Shown: piece after piece, positions 16,632-25,437 of the stretch
Position numbering within the stretch: the first letter of the stretch is position 1
Layout of the letters: each line of letters begins with the position of its first letter
Assembly (NCBI RefSeq): GCF_002205895.1
Contig: NZ_NJDE01000007.1
Location: 62,001-126,000, forward strand
Length of the DNA: 64,000 nt
From: Saccharibacillus sp. O23
Lineage (GTDB): Bacteria; Bacillota; Bacilli; Paenibacillales; Paenibacillaceae
Direction of reading: 5' to 3'
Translations under genes and position numbers: made by a program
Notes under the pieces: model-generated
Databases searched by the model: none
What the model saw: only the letters and a program-made list of their open reading frames with translations
What the model was told of the DNA's origin: nothing

Positions 16632-19600
16632 ATGAAGAAACGTCTGAAAGCTTCGCTGCCTCAAAGAGCCAATGCCAAAGGCATGCTGAAGAAAACGGCG
16701 CTGGGATCACTGATCGGAGCTACGGTATTAGGCATGCTTCCTAATACGATCGGGGTGAGCTATGCATCTCCTGAGCCGGTAGAGAGTCCCTTGGTCGAAA
16801 AAGGCGGCTGGCAGCCGGGGTTGCAGCCGATCAATTTCCTGAACATGAATGGCGGACAAGGAATCGAGCTTGAACATCCTCGCGGATTAAGTATTGTAAG
16901 CGTTCCTCCCGATTCCGACCCTGATCCCGATTCAGAGCCTTCGCCGACGTCTGCTTTTATTTTCAGCGATTCTTTAAACGACAGCTCTTTAATATCGAAA
17001 TATCCTTTATATTTGGGACTCGAAATGCCGGGATTGTTTGCTGCATTCTCTTATGACGTTGAAGATTGGCAATCGCGTACTATCGTAACTACAGATACGG
17101 CAGTTGGTCTTGCAACGAGTTCCGATTCGATGCCGCCTTTGTTTGCTACAGGAAAAGCAGTCAATAGCAATAAAGCAGACATTTATCGTTTTTGGGAGCA
17201 AGAAGAAGAAACACCGAACGACGCGCAACCTGTTATGACAGCCAATCCGATACTGGGTGAAGATCAACAGCAAATCGTAGATCCTGAAGGGCTTGACCTT
17301 GCTGAAGACGGCGAGACGCTGTATGTTGCGGGCGGAACGGATAAATCGATTTGGCGTTTGACGCCGAATCCGGAATTCAATCCTAACGGTAACATTAACG
17401 ATCCGAACCCGGACAACACATCGACGAGAACGATGCCGACGATGTATATCGCGACTAAGGTCCAGACTTTGGCTGAAAACGGAACGGATCTGTCGGATGT
17501 CGCTTACGACAACGGATATATTTATGCAGCAGACAAAGGACTCGGCCGTATCGTGAAAGTGGCATTAGACAATCCTCAGAATTATGAAGTCGTCGTTACA
17601 GGATTGGATGATCCCGAGTCGATCGCATTCGATAATCGAAATCACTTGTTGTATATTGCCGACACCGAGAACCATCAGGTGAAAATGTACAACGACAACT
17701 CCAAAGAAGTAACAGTCGTTGCGGGAACCGGTATCGGATCTCAAGAATATGACGGCGTTCCGGCAGTTCAAGCTTCGCTTACCGAACCGATGAGCGTAGC
17801 TGTAGATAAGTTGAACGGAACCGTATACGTAGCGGATCTCGGCCGTATTCAGAAGCTGACGAATCAGTTCTTCTACAAACAAACCCGAGACGACGACGGA
17901 AAAGTCTGGAATCTGGTAGAAAACGCCGAAGGTTTGGATCGTATGCGCGACGACCTTGAGGCCAACTACCGACTGGATAAAAACATTTCCGCGTCGGAAT
18001 TGCAGAGCTATCTGAATTCCCAGCATCAGATCGAGCGCACGCCAAGTGAAGCTTCTTGGACGCCGATCGGAGAAAACGACGAAACTCGGTTCGAAGGACG
18101 TTTCGACGGCGGCGGGCATACGATCGAAGGATTGCAGGTTCTTCCTTACGATGCTTCCAACAACATCGGCGGATTGTTCGGATACGTCTACGGCGCCGAT
18201 ATCCGTAACGTGCGTTTGACCGGCGTGAATTATTCGGTATTCGAAAGCGCCGGCGGTCTGGCGACTTCGGTCAGAAATTCGACGATCGAGAAAGTATCGG
18301 TCGAAGGTACGGTTCGCGGTTACGGACAAAACGTCGGCGGTTTTGCCGGAGAACTGATTGATACGTCTGTCAAAGAAAGCTATTTTAACGGCAAGGTAGA
18401 AGGACGCAATCAGCTCGGCGGCTTCGCCGGTATGGTCATCATCTACGATCCAAGCAACGTCAGAACGATCGAAAACAGCTACGCTTGGTCGGAAATCACT
18501 GACAGATCGTACGATAATCGCTTAAGACGCAGCAGCATTGTCGGCGGCTTTGTCGGATATGTTTCGTACGAAGGACTCGATAACGGATCGACCAACTCGC
18601 TGATCCCGACGATTTTCAAGAACACTTATGCTTCGACCGAATTCAAAACCAACGCTCCTGCATTGGATGTTTCTTCCGATATCATTACGGGCTGGCCTTT
18701 CGAAGGCATAATCACGGAAGGTCAACCTCCTTACAAAGGGATATCGAGCTATTGGGATTCGACGTTCCCGACTCGCGAAGAATCTTATGTAGCTTCTAAA
18801 CTCACGACGGAACAAATGAAAAAACAAGATTCTTTTGTAGGCTGGGACTTCAACAACGTCTGGACGCTGCAAACGAATGATGCCAAAAGAGCCGGTTATC
18901 CGACGCTGAAGGCTTTCGCTGCTGCGCCGACCACGCCGACCACCCCGACCACCCCGTCGAACCCTTCGACAGGCGGCGGCACGTCGACTCCGGTCGTGAA
19001 CACGCCGGCACCGACGAACACGACGACGATCAACGTCAACGTGCAGAACAACACGGCGACGAACGGCGCGGTCGTGGCATCGCTTGCGATCACTCGCACC
19101 AAAGGCACGGACGGCACGGTCAAGGATCAACTCCAACTGACGCCGACCAAAGCCAAAGAAATCATCGATCTGCTGAAGACTTCAGGCTCGAAAACGGCGG
19201 CGATCGTGCTGCCGGATACGAATGACGAAGTGTCGGAATGGAACGTCGGCGTACCGAAAGACGCTTCGTCGGTACTGACGGGCGAAGGCGTCGAACTGGT
19301 CATCTTGAACCCGAACGTGCGCATCAGCGTACCGGCTTCCTCGCTGAACGGATTGACGGACGATCTGTACTTCCGTTTGATTCCGGTCAAGAGCACGGCG
19401 ACGAGCACCGAGATCCAACAGCGTGCATTGGGCAACGCGGAGATCGTGAAAACGGCGAACGGCGGCGATATCACGGTGGTCGGTCGTCCGATGACGATTG
19501 AAACCAACCTGCAAAGCCGTCCGGTGACGCTGACTCTGCCGCTTCCGGCCAACAGCACCTTCACGGCCGCGCAGCAGCAGAAACTGGGCGTGTATATCGA

Positions 19601-20303
19601 GCACAGCGACGGCACGAAACAACTGGTACGCGGCAAAGTCGTGACGCTGGAAGACGGCAAGTTGGGCCTTGAGATCAGCGTAAACCACTTCAGTACGTTC
19701 ACGATCGTGAACGTGAGCAAGTGGGGCGGCACGTTGAACGCGGCCCCGTATATCATGGGGTATGCGGACGGCAGCTTCAAGCCGGCCCAAGACATCACGC
19801 GCGCCGAACTGGCCGCGATCGTCAGCCGGATCACCGGCGTGACGGAAGGCACGGCGTCGTTCAGCGACGTGAAAAACGGAAGCTGGGCGTCGACGGTCGT
19901 GGGACCGGCCGCGGCATCGGGTATCATGACGGGCTACAGCGACGGCACGTTCAAGCCGAACGCGTCGATCACGCGCGGCGAACTGGCGGCGGCGCTGGCG
20001 AAACTGCTGCCGCAAAGCGGACTGAGCAAGGCGACATCGGCGGCGGGCTTCGGCGATCTGAGCGGCCATTGGGCGGCTTCGGCCGCAGCCGAGCTGCAAG
20101 CGGCCGGCGTAGTGACCGGTTATGCGGACGGCAGCTTCAAGCCGGAGCAAGCGGTAACGCGTGCGGAAGCGGTGACGATGATCAACCGTTTGATCGGGTT
20201 GGACGCGTCGATGACGGTACCGGGCGCAAGCGAGTGGAGCGACGTGGCGTCGGGGTATTGGGCGCATGACGCGATCCGCGCGGCTTCGATGGCACGAAAT
20301 TAA
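16632..20303 (+). CDS. SLH surface protein B: NHL-like propeller, GLUG repeats, conserved module, three SLH domains
   Basis: 1223-residue secreted protein, second of three tandem paralogues. Signal peptide about 1-46 (LGSLIGATVLGMLP core, cleavage near YAS). NHL-like blades: DGETLYVAGGTDKSIWRL, HLLYIADTENHQVKMY, GTVYVADLGRIQKL. Residues about 490-673 carry GLUG-type repeats (FDGGGHTIEGL, IGGLFGYVYGADIRNV, VGGFAGELIDTSV), which form beta-helical stalks in surface proteins and peptidases. The shared 230-residue module lies at about 797-1027 and three SLH domains end the protein. The ATG at 16632 is 14 nt after GAGGGG (16612-16617), rather far, but no closer in-frame start exists. The gene has its own promoter and terminator. 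Confidence 0.88.
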   Translation: MKKRLKASLPQRANAKGMLKKTALGSLIGATVLGMLPNTIGVSYASPEPVESPLVEKGGWQPGLQPINFLNMNGGQGIELEHPRGLSIVSVPPDSDPDPDSEPSPTSAFIFSDSLNDSSLISKYPLYLGLEMPGLFAAFSYDVEDWQSRTIVTTDTAVGLATSSDSMPPLFATGKAVNSNKADIYRFWEQEEETPNDAQPVMTANPILGEDQQQIVDPEGLDLAEDGETLYVAGGTDKSIWRLTPNPEFNPNGNINDPNPDNTSTRTMPTMYIATKVQTLAENGTDLSDVAYDNGYIYAADKGLGRIVKVALDNPQNYEVVVTGLDDPESIAFDNRNHLLYIADTENHQVKMYNDNSKEVTVVAGTGIGSQEYDGVPAVQASLTEPMSVAVDKLNGTVYVADLGRIQKLTNQFFYKQTRDDDGKVWNLVENAEGLDRMRDDLEANYRLDKNISASELQSYLNSQHQIERTPSEASWTPIGENDETRFEGRFDGGGHTIEGLQVLPYDASNNIGGLFGYVYGADIRNVRLTGVNYSVFESAGGLATSVRNSTIEKVSVEGTVRGYGQNVGGFAGELIDTSVKESYFNGKVEGRNQLGGFAGMVIIYDPSNVRTIENSYAWSEITDRSYDNRLRRSSIVGGFVGYVSYEGLDNGSTNSLIPTIFKNTYASTEFKTNAPALDVSSDIITGWPFEGIITEGQPPYKGISSYWDSTFPTREESYVASKLTTEQMKKQDSFVGWDFNNVWTLQTNDAKRAGYPTLKAFAAAPTTPTTPTTPSNPSTGGGTSTPVVNTPAPTNTTTINVNVQNNTATNGAVVASLAITRTKGTDGTVKDQLQLTPTKAKEIIDLLKTSGSKTAAIVLPDTNDEVSEWNVGVPKDASSVLTGEGVELVILNPNVRISVPASSLNGLTDDLYFRLIPVKSTATSTEIQQRALGNAEIVKTANGGDITVVGRPMTIETNLQSRPVTLTLPLPANSTFTAAQQQKLGVYIEHSDGTKQLVRGKVVTLEDGKLGLEISVNHFSTFTIVNVSKWGGTLNAAPYIMGYADGSFKPAQDITRAELAAIVSRITGVTEGTASFSDVKNGSWASTVVGPAAASGIMTGYSDGTFKPNASITRGELAAALAKLLPQSGLSKATSAAGFGDLSGHWAASAAAELQAAGVVTGYADGSFKPEQAVTRAEAVTMINRLIGLDASMTVPGASEWSDVASGYWAHDAIRAASMARN

Positions 20304-20311
20304 GAACTGAG

Positions 20312-20353
20312 AAAAGATGTTTGTGCGATGTTTATGCACAAACATCTTTTTTT
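20312..20353 (+). terminator. Terminator of SLH gene B
   Basis: 15-bp stem AAAAGATGTTTGTGC (20312-20326) / GCACAAACATCTTTT (20336-20350), 9-nt loop, T tail. Confidence 0.95.
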
Positions 20354-20422
20354 ATGAAATGCTATAAATAATTTGCCGATTGCGCCGTAAATATATAAGG
20401 CGATTGATACCAAAAAACGTGT

Positions 20423-20456
20423 TGTTCAGAATTTGTTCAGAACAGGGTGTTAAAGT
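20423..20456 (+). promoter_or_regulatory. Promoter of SLH gene C (shared architecture)
   Basis: TGTTCAG (20423-20429), 4 nt, TGTTCAG (20434-20440), 10 nt ending in TGT, TAAAGT (20451-20456). The ATG lies 46 nt downstream. Confidence 0.78.
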
Positions 20457-20502
20457 ATCAAACGCATCTCAGAACTGTATACAGAAGGGAAAGATAGACA
20501 AC

Positions 20503-23500
20503 ATGAATAAAAGTTCGAGACCTCTATGGACGCAGAAGATCAAACCGGCTGCTCTCATGAAAAAAGCGGCTGTCAGTTCGTTGATCGGAGCTACGGTAAT
20601 CGGTATGCTGCCTGCGACGACAGGTATCTCGCAAGCGGGCGCTGCGCCTTCGAAAGTCCAACCGGGAACGACGACAGGCTGGCAAATGGTCTTGGAAGAG
20701 ATCAGTTCCTCTGACAACGTAACGCAATCGCCGGTAAACTTGACCTTTTCACGAAACGGCAATGATCTTGTTCTTGCGTTCGTGAACAAAGGGGATAACC
20801 GCGTAGCCCGAACGACTGCTTGGTATGATGACCAGTTGTCGTGGTTTTGGTTTTCCAGCTTTTACGATAGCGCTTCTAACCCGCTTGTGCCGCGCGACTT
20901 GGTTATGCAACCGGCAGCGAATTCGGATGACATGACGGCCTATGCAACGGTTGACGGCAATGTTGTCAGAGCTGATTTTACGGAAAATACAAGTTCGACG
21001 CGTACGGCCAGCAGCCTTTTAGCGAACGATCAAATCAAGGATCCGCAAGGAATCACCCTTTCCGATGACGGTTCCATATACGTGGCGGGCGGAAGCGAAG
21101 GCGTAGTATGGAAGCTTGTTCCTTACGCGGATCCTTCTACTCAGACAGACGGCGATCCGAACACGAATGTCAGCAACGGAACGGCTCCGGAGTTTACGGC
21201 GGTTCCCGTGGTAGGTCTTACGGGATTGGGGTACGTCAAAGACGTGACTTATCGTAACGGCGCGCTCTATGTCACGGATGCCGAAAAGGACAAGGTATAT
21301 AAATTCCAAGACGGTATTTTAAGCGAAGTCGAAGGAATGTATGACGATCCGACGGCAATCGCCATAGATACGGAAGGCAATCTCTATATCGCCGATACCG
21401 GACATAACCAGATTCAAAAAGTGAACGCCGCAACCGGCAAACCGGAAGTTATCGCAGGAAACGGAAACGCGGCGCCTCAAGGTACGAATGGGCAGATCGC
21501 GACTCAAGTATCTCTGAATCATCCGGAAGGCGTGGCGGTTAGCGATGCGGGTACCGTCTACATTGCGGATACCGGAGCCAATCGTGTCGTGAGAATGACC
21601 GAAGCCTACACGTACGAGCAGCAAAAGGATGCAAACGGCGAGGTATGGAACCTGATCAAAGATGCCGAAGGCCTTGATCATATGCGAGATGACCTTTTGA
21701 GAAATTATTTGTTGACAACGGACATTTCCAAAAATGAATTGGAAACGTATCTGCATACGCAGGACCGCACTTCTTGGAAGCCGGTAGGCGAGGACGATGC
21801 GGGATTCCGTGGAAAGTTTGACGGCGGCGGCCACGCGATCGACGGTTTGAAAGTCGACGGACAAGCGGAAGGTTCTCGTTATGCCGGACTTTTCGGTACG
21901 ATCAACCGGGCAACCGTAAAAAATGTAAGCCTCACGAACGTGCAAATTTCTGCGACCGGAAAAGCAGGCGGCCTGACCGGCGACGCTTACGGTTCCCGTA
22001 TCGAAAGGGTATGGGTAGAAGGCTCGGTATCCGGGACCGGCTATAGCGGAGGTTTGGTCGGAGAGCTGGAAAACACGGGTGTCAGCCAAAGTTATTTCAA
22101 AGGAGAAGTGCAAGGCTCCCAGTGGGTCGGCGGTTTGCTCGGGCACGTTTTTGCAAGTGACGAAGCCGCCGATAATACGATTACCGACAATTACGTGTGG
22201 GCCCGAATCGCTCCTGCGTTATCGAGCAACGATTTTAATAGCGCAAGCACGTCCAGGTATACGGGCGGATTCGTAGGCGGCGCGACCTATTACGTATCCG
22301 GCAGTGCCGGATCGTCTTCGAGCACTAATCCCACTATTTTCAAAAATAATTACAGCTCCATAGATCCAACGTTCGGCACTTCCGACAGCAGCGAGCTGCA
22401 TGCGGACGTGACCCAAGGAGTTACGGGCCCGTTTGAAGGCCAAAGCGGTGATCCGCTGCCTCCAAGTTTTTCTAACTATTGGGACAATACGTACGGAATC
22501 GACGGAACTTCCAAATTGGCGAGTGAATTGACGAATGCCGAAATGAAGAGCCCGGAAAGCTTCAAGGATTGGGATTTCCAAAATATTTGGACCACGGAAA
22601 CGAAGGATTTGGCAAGACTCGGTTATCCTGTTTTCAAAGCTCATCCCGTAGAGGAACCGACCACTCCACCAGTCGATCCCACGAACCCGCCAACAGGGCC
22701 GACGAATCCGCCGGTAGAACCGACGAATCCGCCGACGGTTCCTTCGAACCCGTCGACTCCTTCGACCGGAGGAACGCCTGAGGCAACGCCTTCGACGCCG
22801 AGCGGGCCGCAGACCTCGACGGTTACCGTCGACGTCCAGAACAGTTCCGCGATCGACGGCACCGTAGTATCGCTGTTGACGCTTACGCGGACCAAAGGAA
22901 CGGACGGAGTAACGAAAGACGCGCTGCAGTTGACGCCGGCCAAAGCGACGGAGATCATCGATCTGCTGAAGAAATCCGGTTCCAAAACGGCTGCGATCAT
23001 GCTGCCGGATCCGAAAGACGAAGTTTCCGAATGGAATGTGAGCGTTCCGAAAAACGCTTCGAAGATGCTTACCGACGAAGGCGTCGAACTGGTCATCATG
23101 AATCCGAACGTGCGTATCGCGGTTCCGACTTCGTCATTGACGGACCTGACGGATGATCTGTATTTCCGTCTGATTCCGGTCAAAAGCACGGCAACGAGCG
23201 CGGAGATCCAGCAGCGCGCTCTGAATAATCCGGAGATCGTCAAGACGGCGAACGGCGGCGATATTACGGTGCTCGGCCGTCCGATGACGATCGAAACCAA
23301 TCTGCAAAGCCGTCCGGTGACGCTGACTCTGCCGCTTCCTAAAGGCAGCACCTTTACGGCGGCGCAGCAGAAAAAACTGGGCGTGTATATCGAGCATAGC
23401 GACGGCACGAAGCAGCTTGTGCGCGGCACGGTCGTCACGCGCGAAGACGGCACGCCGGGTCTTGAGATCAACGTCAATAAATTCAGTACGTTCACGATCG

Positions 23501-24093
23501 TAAACGTCAGCAATTGGGGCGGAACGCTGAACGCGAAGCCTTATATTCTAGGGTACAAAGACGGCAGCTTCAAGCCTGAGCAGGATATCGTTCGCTCCGA
23601 ACTGGCCGCGATCGTCAGCCGGATCACCGGCGTGACGGAAGGCACGGCGTCGTTCAGCGACGTGAAGAACGGAAGCTGGGCGTCGACGGTCGTCGGACCG
23701 GCCGCGGCCTCGGGCATCATGACGGGCTACAGCGACGGCACGTTCAAGCCGAACGCGTCGATCACGCGCGGCGAACTGGCGGCGGCGCTGGCGAAACTGC
23801 TGCCGCAAAGCGGACTGAGCGCTTCGGCAACAGCAGCGGGCTTCGGCGATCTGAGCGGCCATTGGGCAGCTTCGGCCGCAGCGGAACTGCAAGCGGCCGG
23901 CGTAGTGACCGGTTATGCGGACGGCAGCTTCAAGCCGGAGCAAGCGGTAACGCGTGCGGAAGCGGTGACGATGATCAACCGTTTGATCGGGTTGGACGCG
24001 TCGATGACGGTACCGGGCGCGAGCGAGTGGAGCGACGTGGCGTCGGGGTATTGGGCGCATGACGCGATTCGCGCGGCTTCGATGGCGCGGTGA
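20503..24093 (+). CDS. SLH surface protein C: NHL-like propeller, GLUG repeats, conserved module, three SLH domains
   Basis: 1196-residue secreted protein, third paralogue, with the same order of parts as B. Signal peptide about 1-47 (SSLIGATVIGMLPATTG). NHL-like blades include GNLYIADTGHNQIQKV and GTVYIADTGANRVVRM (to about 366). GLUG-type repeats at about 437-630 (FDGGGHAIDGLKV, YAGLFGTINRATVKNV, SGGLVGELENTGV). The linker (about 720-771) contains repeated PTNPP units. The shared module is at about 773-1003, then three SLH domains nearly identical at DNA level to those of B. AGAAGGGA lies about 13 nt before the ATG at 20503. Confidence 0.88.
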   Translation: MNKSSRPLWTQKIKPAALMKKAAVSSLIGATVIGMLPATTGISQAGAAPSKVQPGTTTGWQMVLEEISSSDNVTQSPVNLTFSRNGNDLVLAFVNKGDNRVARTTAWYDDQLSWFWFSSFYDSASNPLVPRDLVMQPAANSDDMTAYATVDGNVVRADFTENTSSTRTASSLLANDQIKDPQGITLSDDGSIYVAGGSEGVVWKLVPYADPSTQTDGDPNTNVSNGTAPEFTAVPVVGLTGLGYVKDVTYRNGALYVTDAEKDKVYKFQDGILSEVEGMYDDPTAIAIDTEGNLYIADTGHNQIQKVNAATGKPEVIAGNGNAAPQGTNGQIATQVSLNHPEGVAVSDAGTVYIADTGANRVVRMTEAYTYEQQKDANGEVWNLIKDAEGLDHMRDDLLRNYLLTTDISKNELETYLHTQDRTSWKPVGEDDAGFRGKFDGGGHAIDGLKVDGQAEGSRYAGLFGTINRATVKNVSLTNVQISATGKAGGLTGDAYGSRIERVWVEGSVSGTGYSGGLVGELENTGVSQSYFKGEVQGSQWVGGLLGHVFASDEAADNTITDNYVWARIAPALSSNDFNSASTSRYTGGFVGGATYYVSGSAGSSSSTNPTIFKNNYSSIDPTFGTSDSSELHADVTQGVTGPFEGQSGDPLPPSFSNYWDNTYGIDGTSKLASELTNAEMKSPESFKDWDFQNIWTTETKDLARLGYPVFKAHPVEEPTTPPVDPTNPPTGPTNPPVEPTNPPTVPSNPSTPSTGGTPEATPSTPSGPQTSTVTVDVQNSSAIDGTVVSLLTLTRTKGTDGVTKDALQLTPAKATEIIDLLKKSGSKTAAIMLPDPKDEVSEWNVSVPKNASKMLTDEGVELVIMNPNVRIAVPTSSLTDLTDDLYFRLIPVKSTATSAEIQQRALNNPEIVKTANGGDITVLGRPMTIETNLQSRPVTLTLPLPKGSTFTAAQQKKLGVYIEHSDGTKQLVRGTVVTREDGTPGLEINVNKFSTFTIVNVSNWGGTLNAKPYILGYKDGSFKPEQDIVRSELAAIVSRITGVTEGTASFSDVKNGSWASTVVGPAAASGIMTGYSDGTFKPNASITRGELAAALAKLLPQSGLSASATAAGFGDLSGHWAASAAAELQAAGVVTGYADGSFKPEQAVTRAEAVTMINRLIGLDASMTVPGASEWSDVASGYWAHDAIRAASMAR

Positions 24094-24142
24094 TTTTAAG
24101 ATTGAGAGATCAAGACTTGAAGATCGAAAACTAAAAATCAAG

Positions 24143-24178
24143 AAGACGTTCGAGCCTTTGGCCGAACGTCTTTCTTTT
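24143..24178 (+). terminator. Terminator of SLH gene C
   Basis: 10-bp stem AAGACGTTCG / CGAACGTCTT with loop AGCCTTTGGC (identical to the gene A terminator loop), then TCTTTT. Confidence 0.92.
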
Positions 24179-24265
24179 GGGAAGCCGGTTATGGCTTCAT
24201 GATTTTCGCTTATCGCGGGAACCATTTTTTACGCGCACGTAGTGATGCGACTAAAAACGGTTCCT

Positions 24266-24299
24266 TGTTCAGAAAATGTTCAGAACCGGATGGTATATT
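24266..24299 (+). promoter_or_regulatory. Fifth shared-architecture promoter, with no protein gene downstream
   Basis: TGTTCAG (24266-24272), 4 nt, TGTTCAG (24277-24283), 10 nt ending in TGG, TATATT (24294-24299). It is the best -10 of the set. It faces a terminator 100 nt downstream rather than an open reading frame with a ribosome site. Confidence 0.8.
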
Positions 24300-24305
24300 G
24301 AATAT

Positions 24306-24435
24306 GTTGCAACCCGGCGGAGAACCCCAACTCTTTCCGCCGGTAACCCCCGCCGGAACCCTCCCCCCGAATCAGGGTTTCGTGCAAGAAGCCGACACCT
24401 GCACTTCCCTCCTCTGTGCAGGTGTCTTTATTATT
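24306..24435 (+). ncRNA. Candidate small regulatory RNA with C-rich loops
   Basis: The predicted transcript starts about 7 nt after the -10 at 24294-24299 and ends at a strong intrinsic terminator (GACACCTGCA 24394-24403 / TGCAGGTGTC 24417-24426, then T-rich). Internal helices: TTGCA (24307-24311) with TGCAA (24383-24387) closes a multibranch loop; CCGGCGGA (24314-24321) / TCCGCCGG (24336-24343); AACCCT (24357-24362) / AGGGTT (24374-24379) with a C-rich loop. The terminator loop CTTCCCTCCTCTG (24404-24416) is anti-Shine-Dalgarno-like. A 51-codon frame from the ATG at 24304 has no ribosome site and runs through the terminator, so coding is unlikely. It could alternatively be the relic of a lost SLH gene leader. 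Confidence 0.6.
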
Positions 24436-24495
24436 CCTTCATCTTTTCCCGTGCCCTGATTTGTTCGATAAAATTTCTTTTTTCTGTAAAATCCG

Positions 24496-24524
24496 TTTGC
24501 CAAGACGAAGGGATTCGGGTAATA
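24496..24524 (+). promoter_or_regulatory. Promoter of the 24608 membrane-protein gene
   Basis: TTGCCA (24496-24501), 17-nt spacer, TAATAA (24519-24524), 83 nt before the start codon. Confidence 0.55.
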
Positions 24525-24607
24525 AAGGGGAAGACCCTACTTTCGCTTAACGATATCGACACCGACGTCCGACCGCTGCCTTTACCCCACAGAAAGGTGT
24601 GACCGCC

Positions 24608-25309
24608 ATGACCCGCATCTCCCGCGTGCTGCTGCTCGTCGTATGGCTGGCCTTCATCGTGTATGCGCTGTTCTTCGCGCCCGGAGCGGGCAGCGGCGAA
24701 GACCCGTGGCTCAGGCCGCTGCTTACGTTAAGCGCGGACGAGCCGTCGCTGCTTGCCATGTTCACGCTGCTCGGGCTTTATCCGCTCGCTTTCGCCTGCA
24801 TGCTGCTTCGGCACGACGACCGGATCGTTCCGGCTTGGCCGTTCGTGATCTTGTCTTTCGCGCTCGGAGCTTTCGCGCTGCTGCCGTATTACATTCTGAC
24901 TTCGCATACGCATGCCGGCTCTCACGGACTGCGGTTGTCGGAAGGCTTGCGCAAAACGGCCGAATCGCCGATCACGCACGCCGTACTGTTCGTGCTGACG
25001 GTTCTGGTTATGGGGTACGGATTGCTGCTCGGGGATCTGGGCGTGTATATGGAAGCTTTCCGGACTTCGCATTTCGTGAACGTGATGACGATCGATTTCG
25101 GCATGTTGACGCTGCTGTCCGTATACGCCATTTACACCGGTTCCCGCCGCCGTTGGCGTCCGCAGGCGACCGCGCTGCTCGGGTTCGTTCCGGTGCTCGG
25201 ACTGATCCTCTATATCTGGATGACCCGCATGGATCAGAGCGCCTCGCCTTACGTGCCGTCCCAGACTTCTTCGAGAAGCCGTCGACGCAGCAGAGCAGGC
25301 AGCGGCTGA
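24608..25309 (+). CDS. Uncharacterised membrane protein, about six helices
   Basis: 233 residues. Hydrophobic segments at the N-terminus (VLLLVVWLAFIVYALFF), then PSLLAMFTLLGLYPLAFACM, AWPFVILSFALGAFALLPYY, ITHAVLFVLTVLVMGYGLLL, FGMLTLLSVYAIYTG and ALLGFVPVLGLILYIWM; the short tail is Arg/Ser rich. No family with known function is recognised. The ATG at 24608 is preferred over the GTG at 24599 because AGAAAGG (24591-24597) lies 10 nt before it. It is followed by a convergent TetR gene. Confidence 0.7.
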   Translation: MTRISRVLLLVVWLAFIVYALFFAPGAGSGEDPWLRPLLTLSADEPSLLAMFTLLGLYPLAFACMLLRHDDRIVPAWPFVILSFALGAFALLPYYILTSHTHAGSHGLRLSEGLRKTAESPITHAVLFVLTVLVMGYGLLLGDLGVYMEAFRTSHFVNVMTIDFGMLTLLSVYAIYTGSRRRWRPQATALLGFVPVLGLILYIWMTRMDQSASPYVPSQTSSRSRRRSRAGSG

Positions 25310-25437
25310 TCGGACATTCGATTCCGTGCTTTCTGCCTTTCCGACTTCCGGCATTCCGGAACGGAAAGGCTTTTCGGCGTTGTTCCGAACACGGTATGCG
25401 CGAGCGGATTCGGCTGCCGGATGCATGACCGTAATCG

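Noticed and set aside
24304..24459. Possible 51-residue peptide in the gene-less region after SLH gene C
   Set aside because: No ribosome site, the predicted transcript begins at about the ATG itself, and the frame runs through a strong terminator hairpin; a structured RNA explains the region better.
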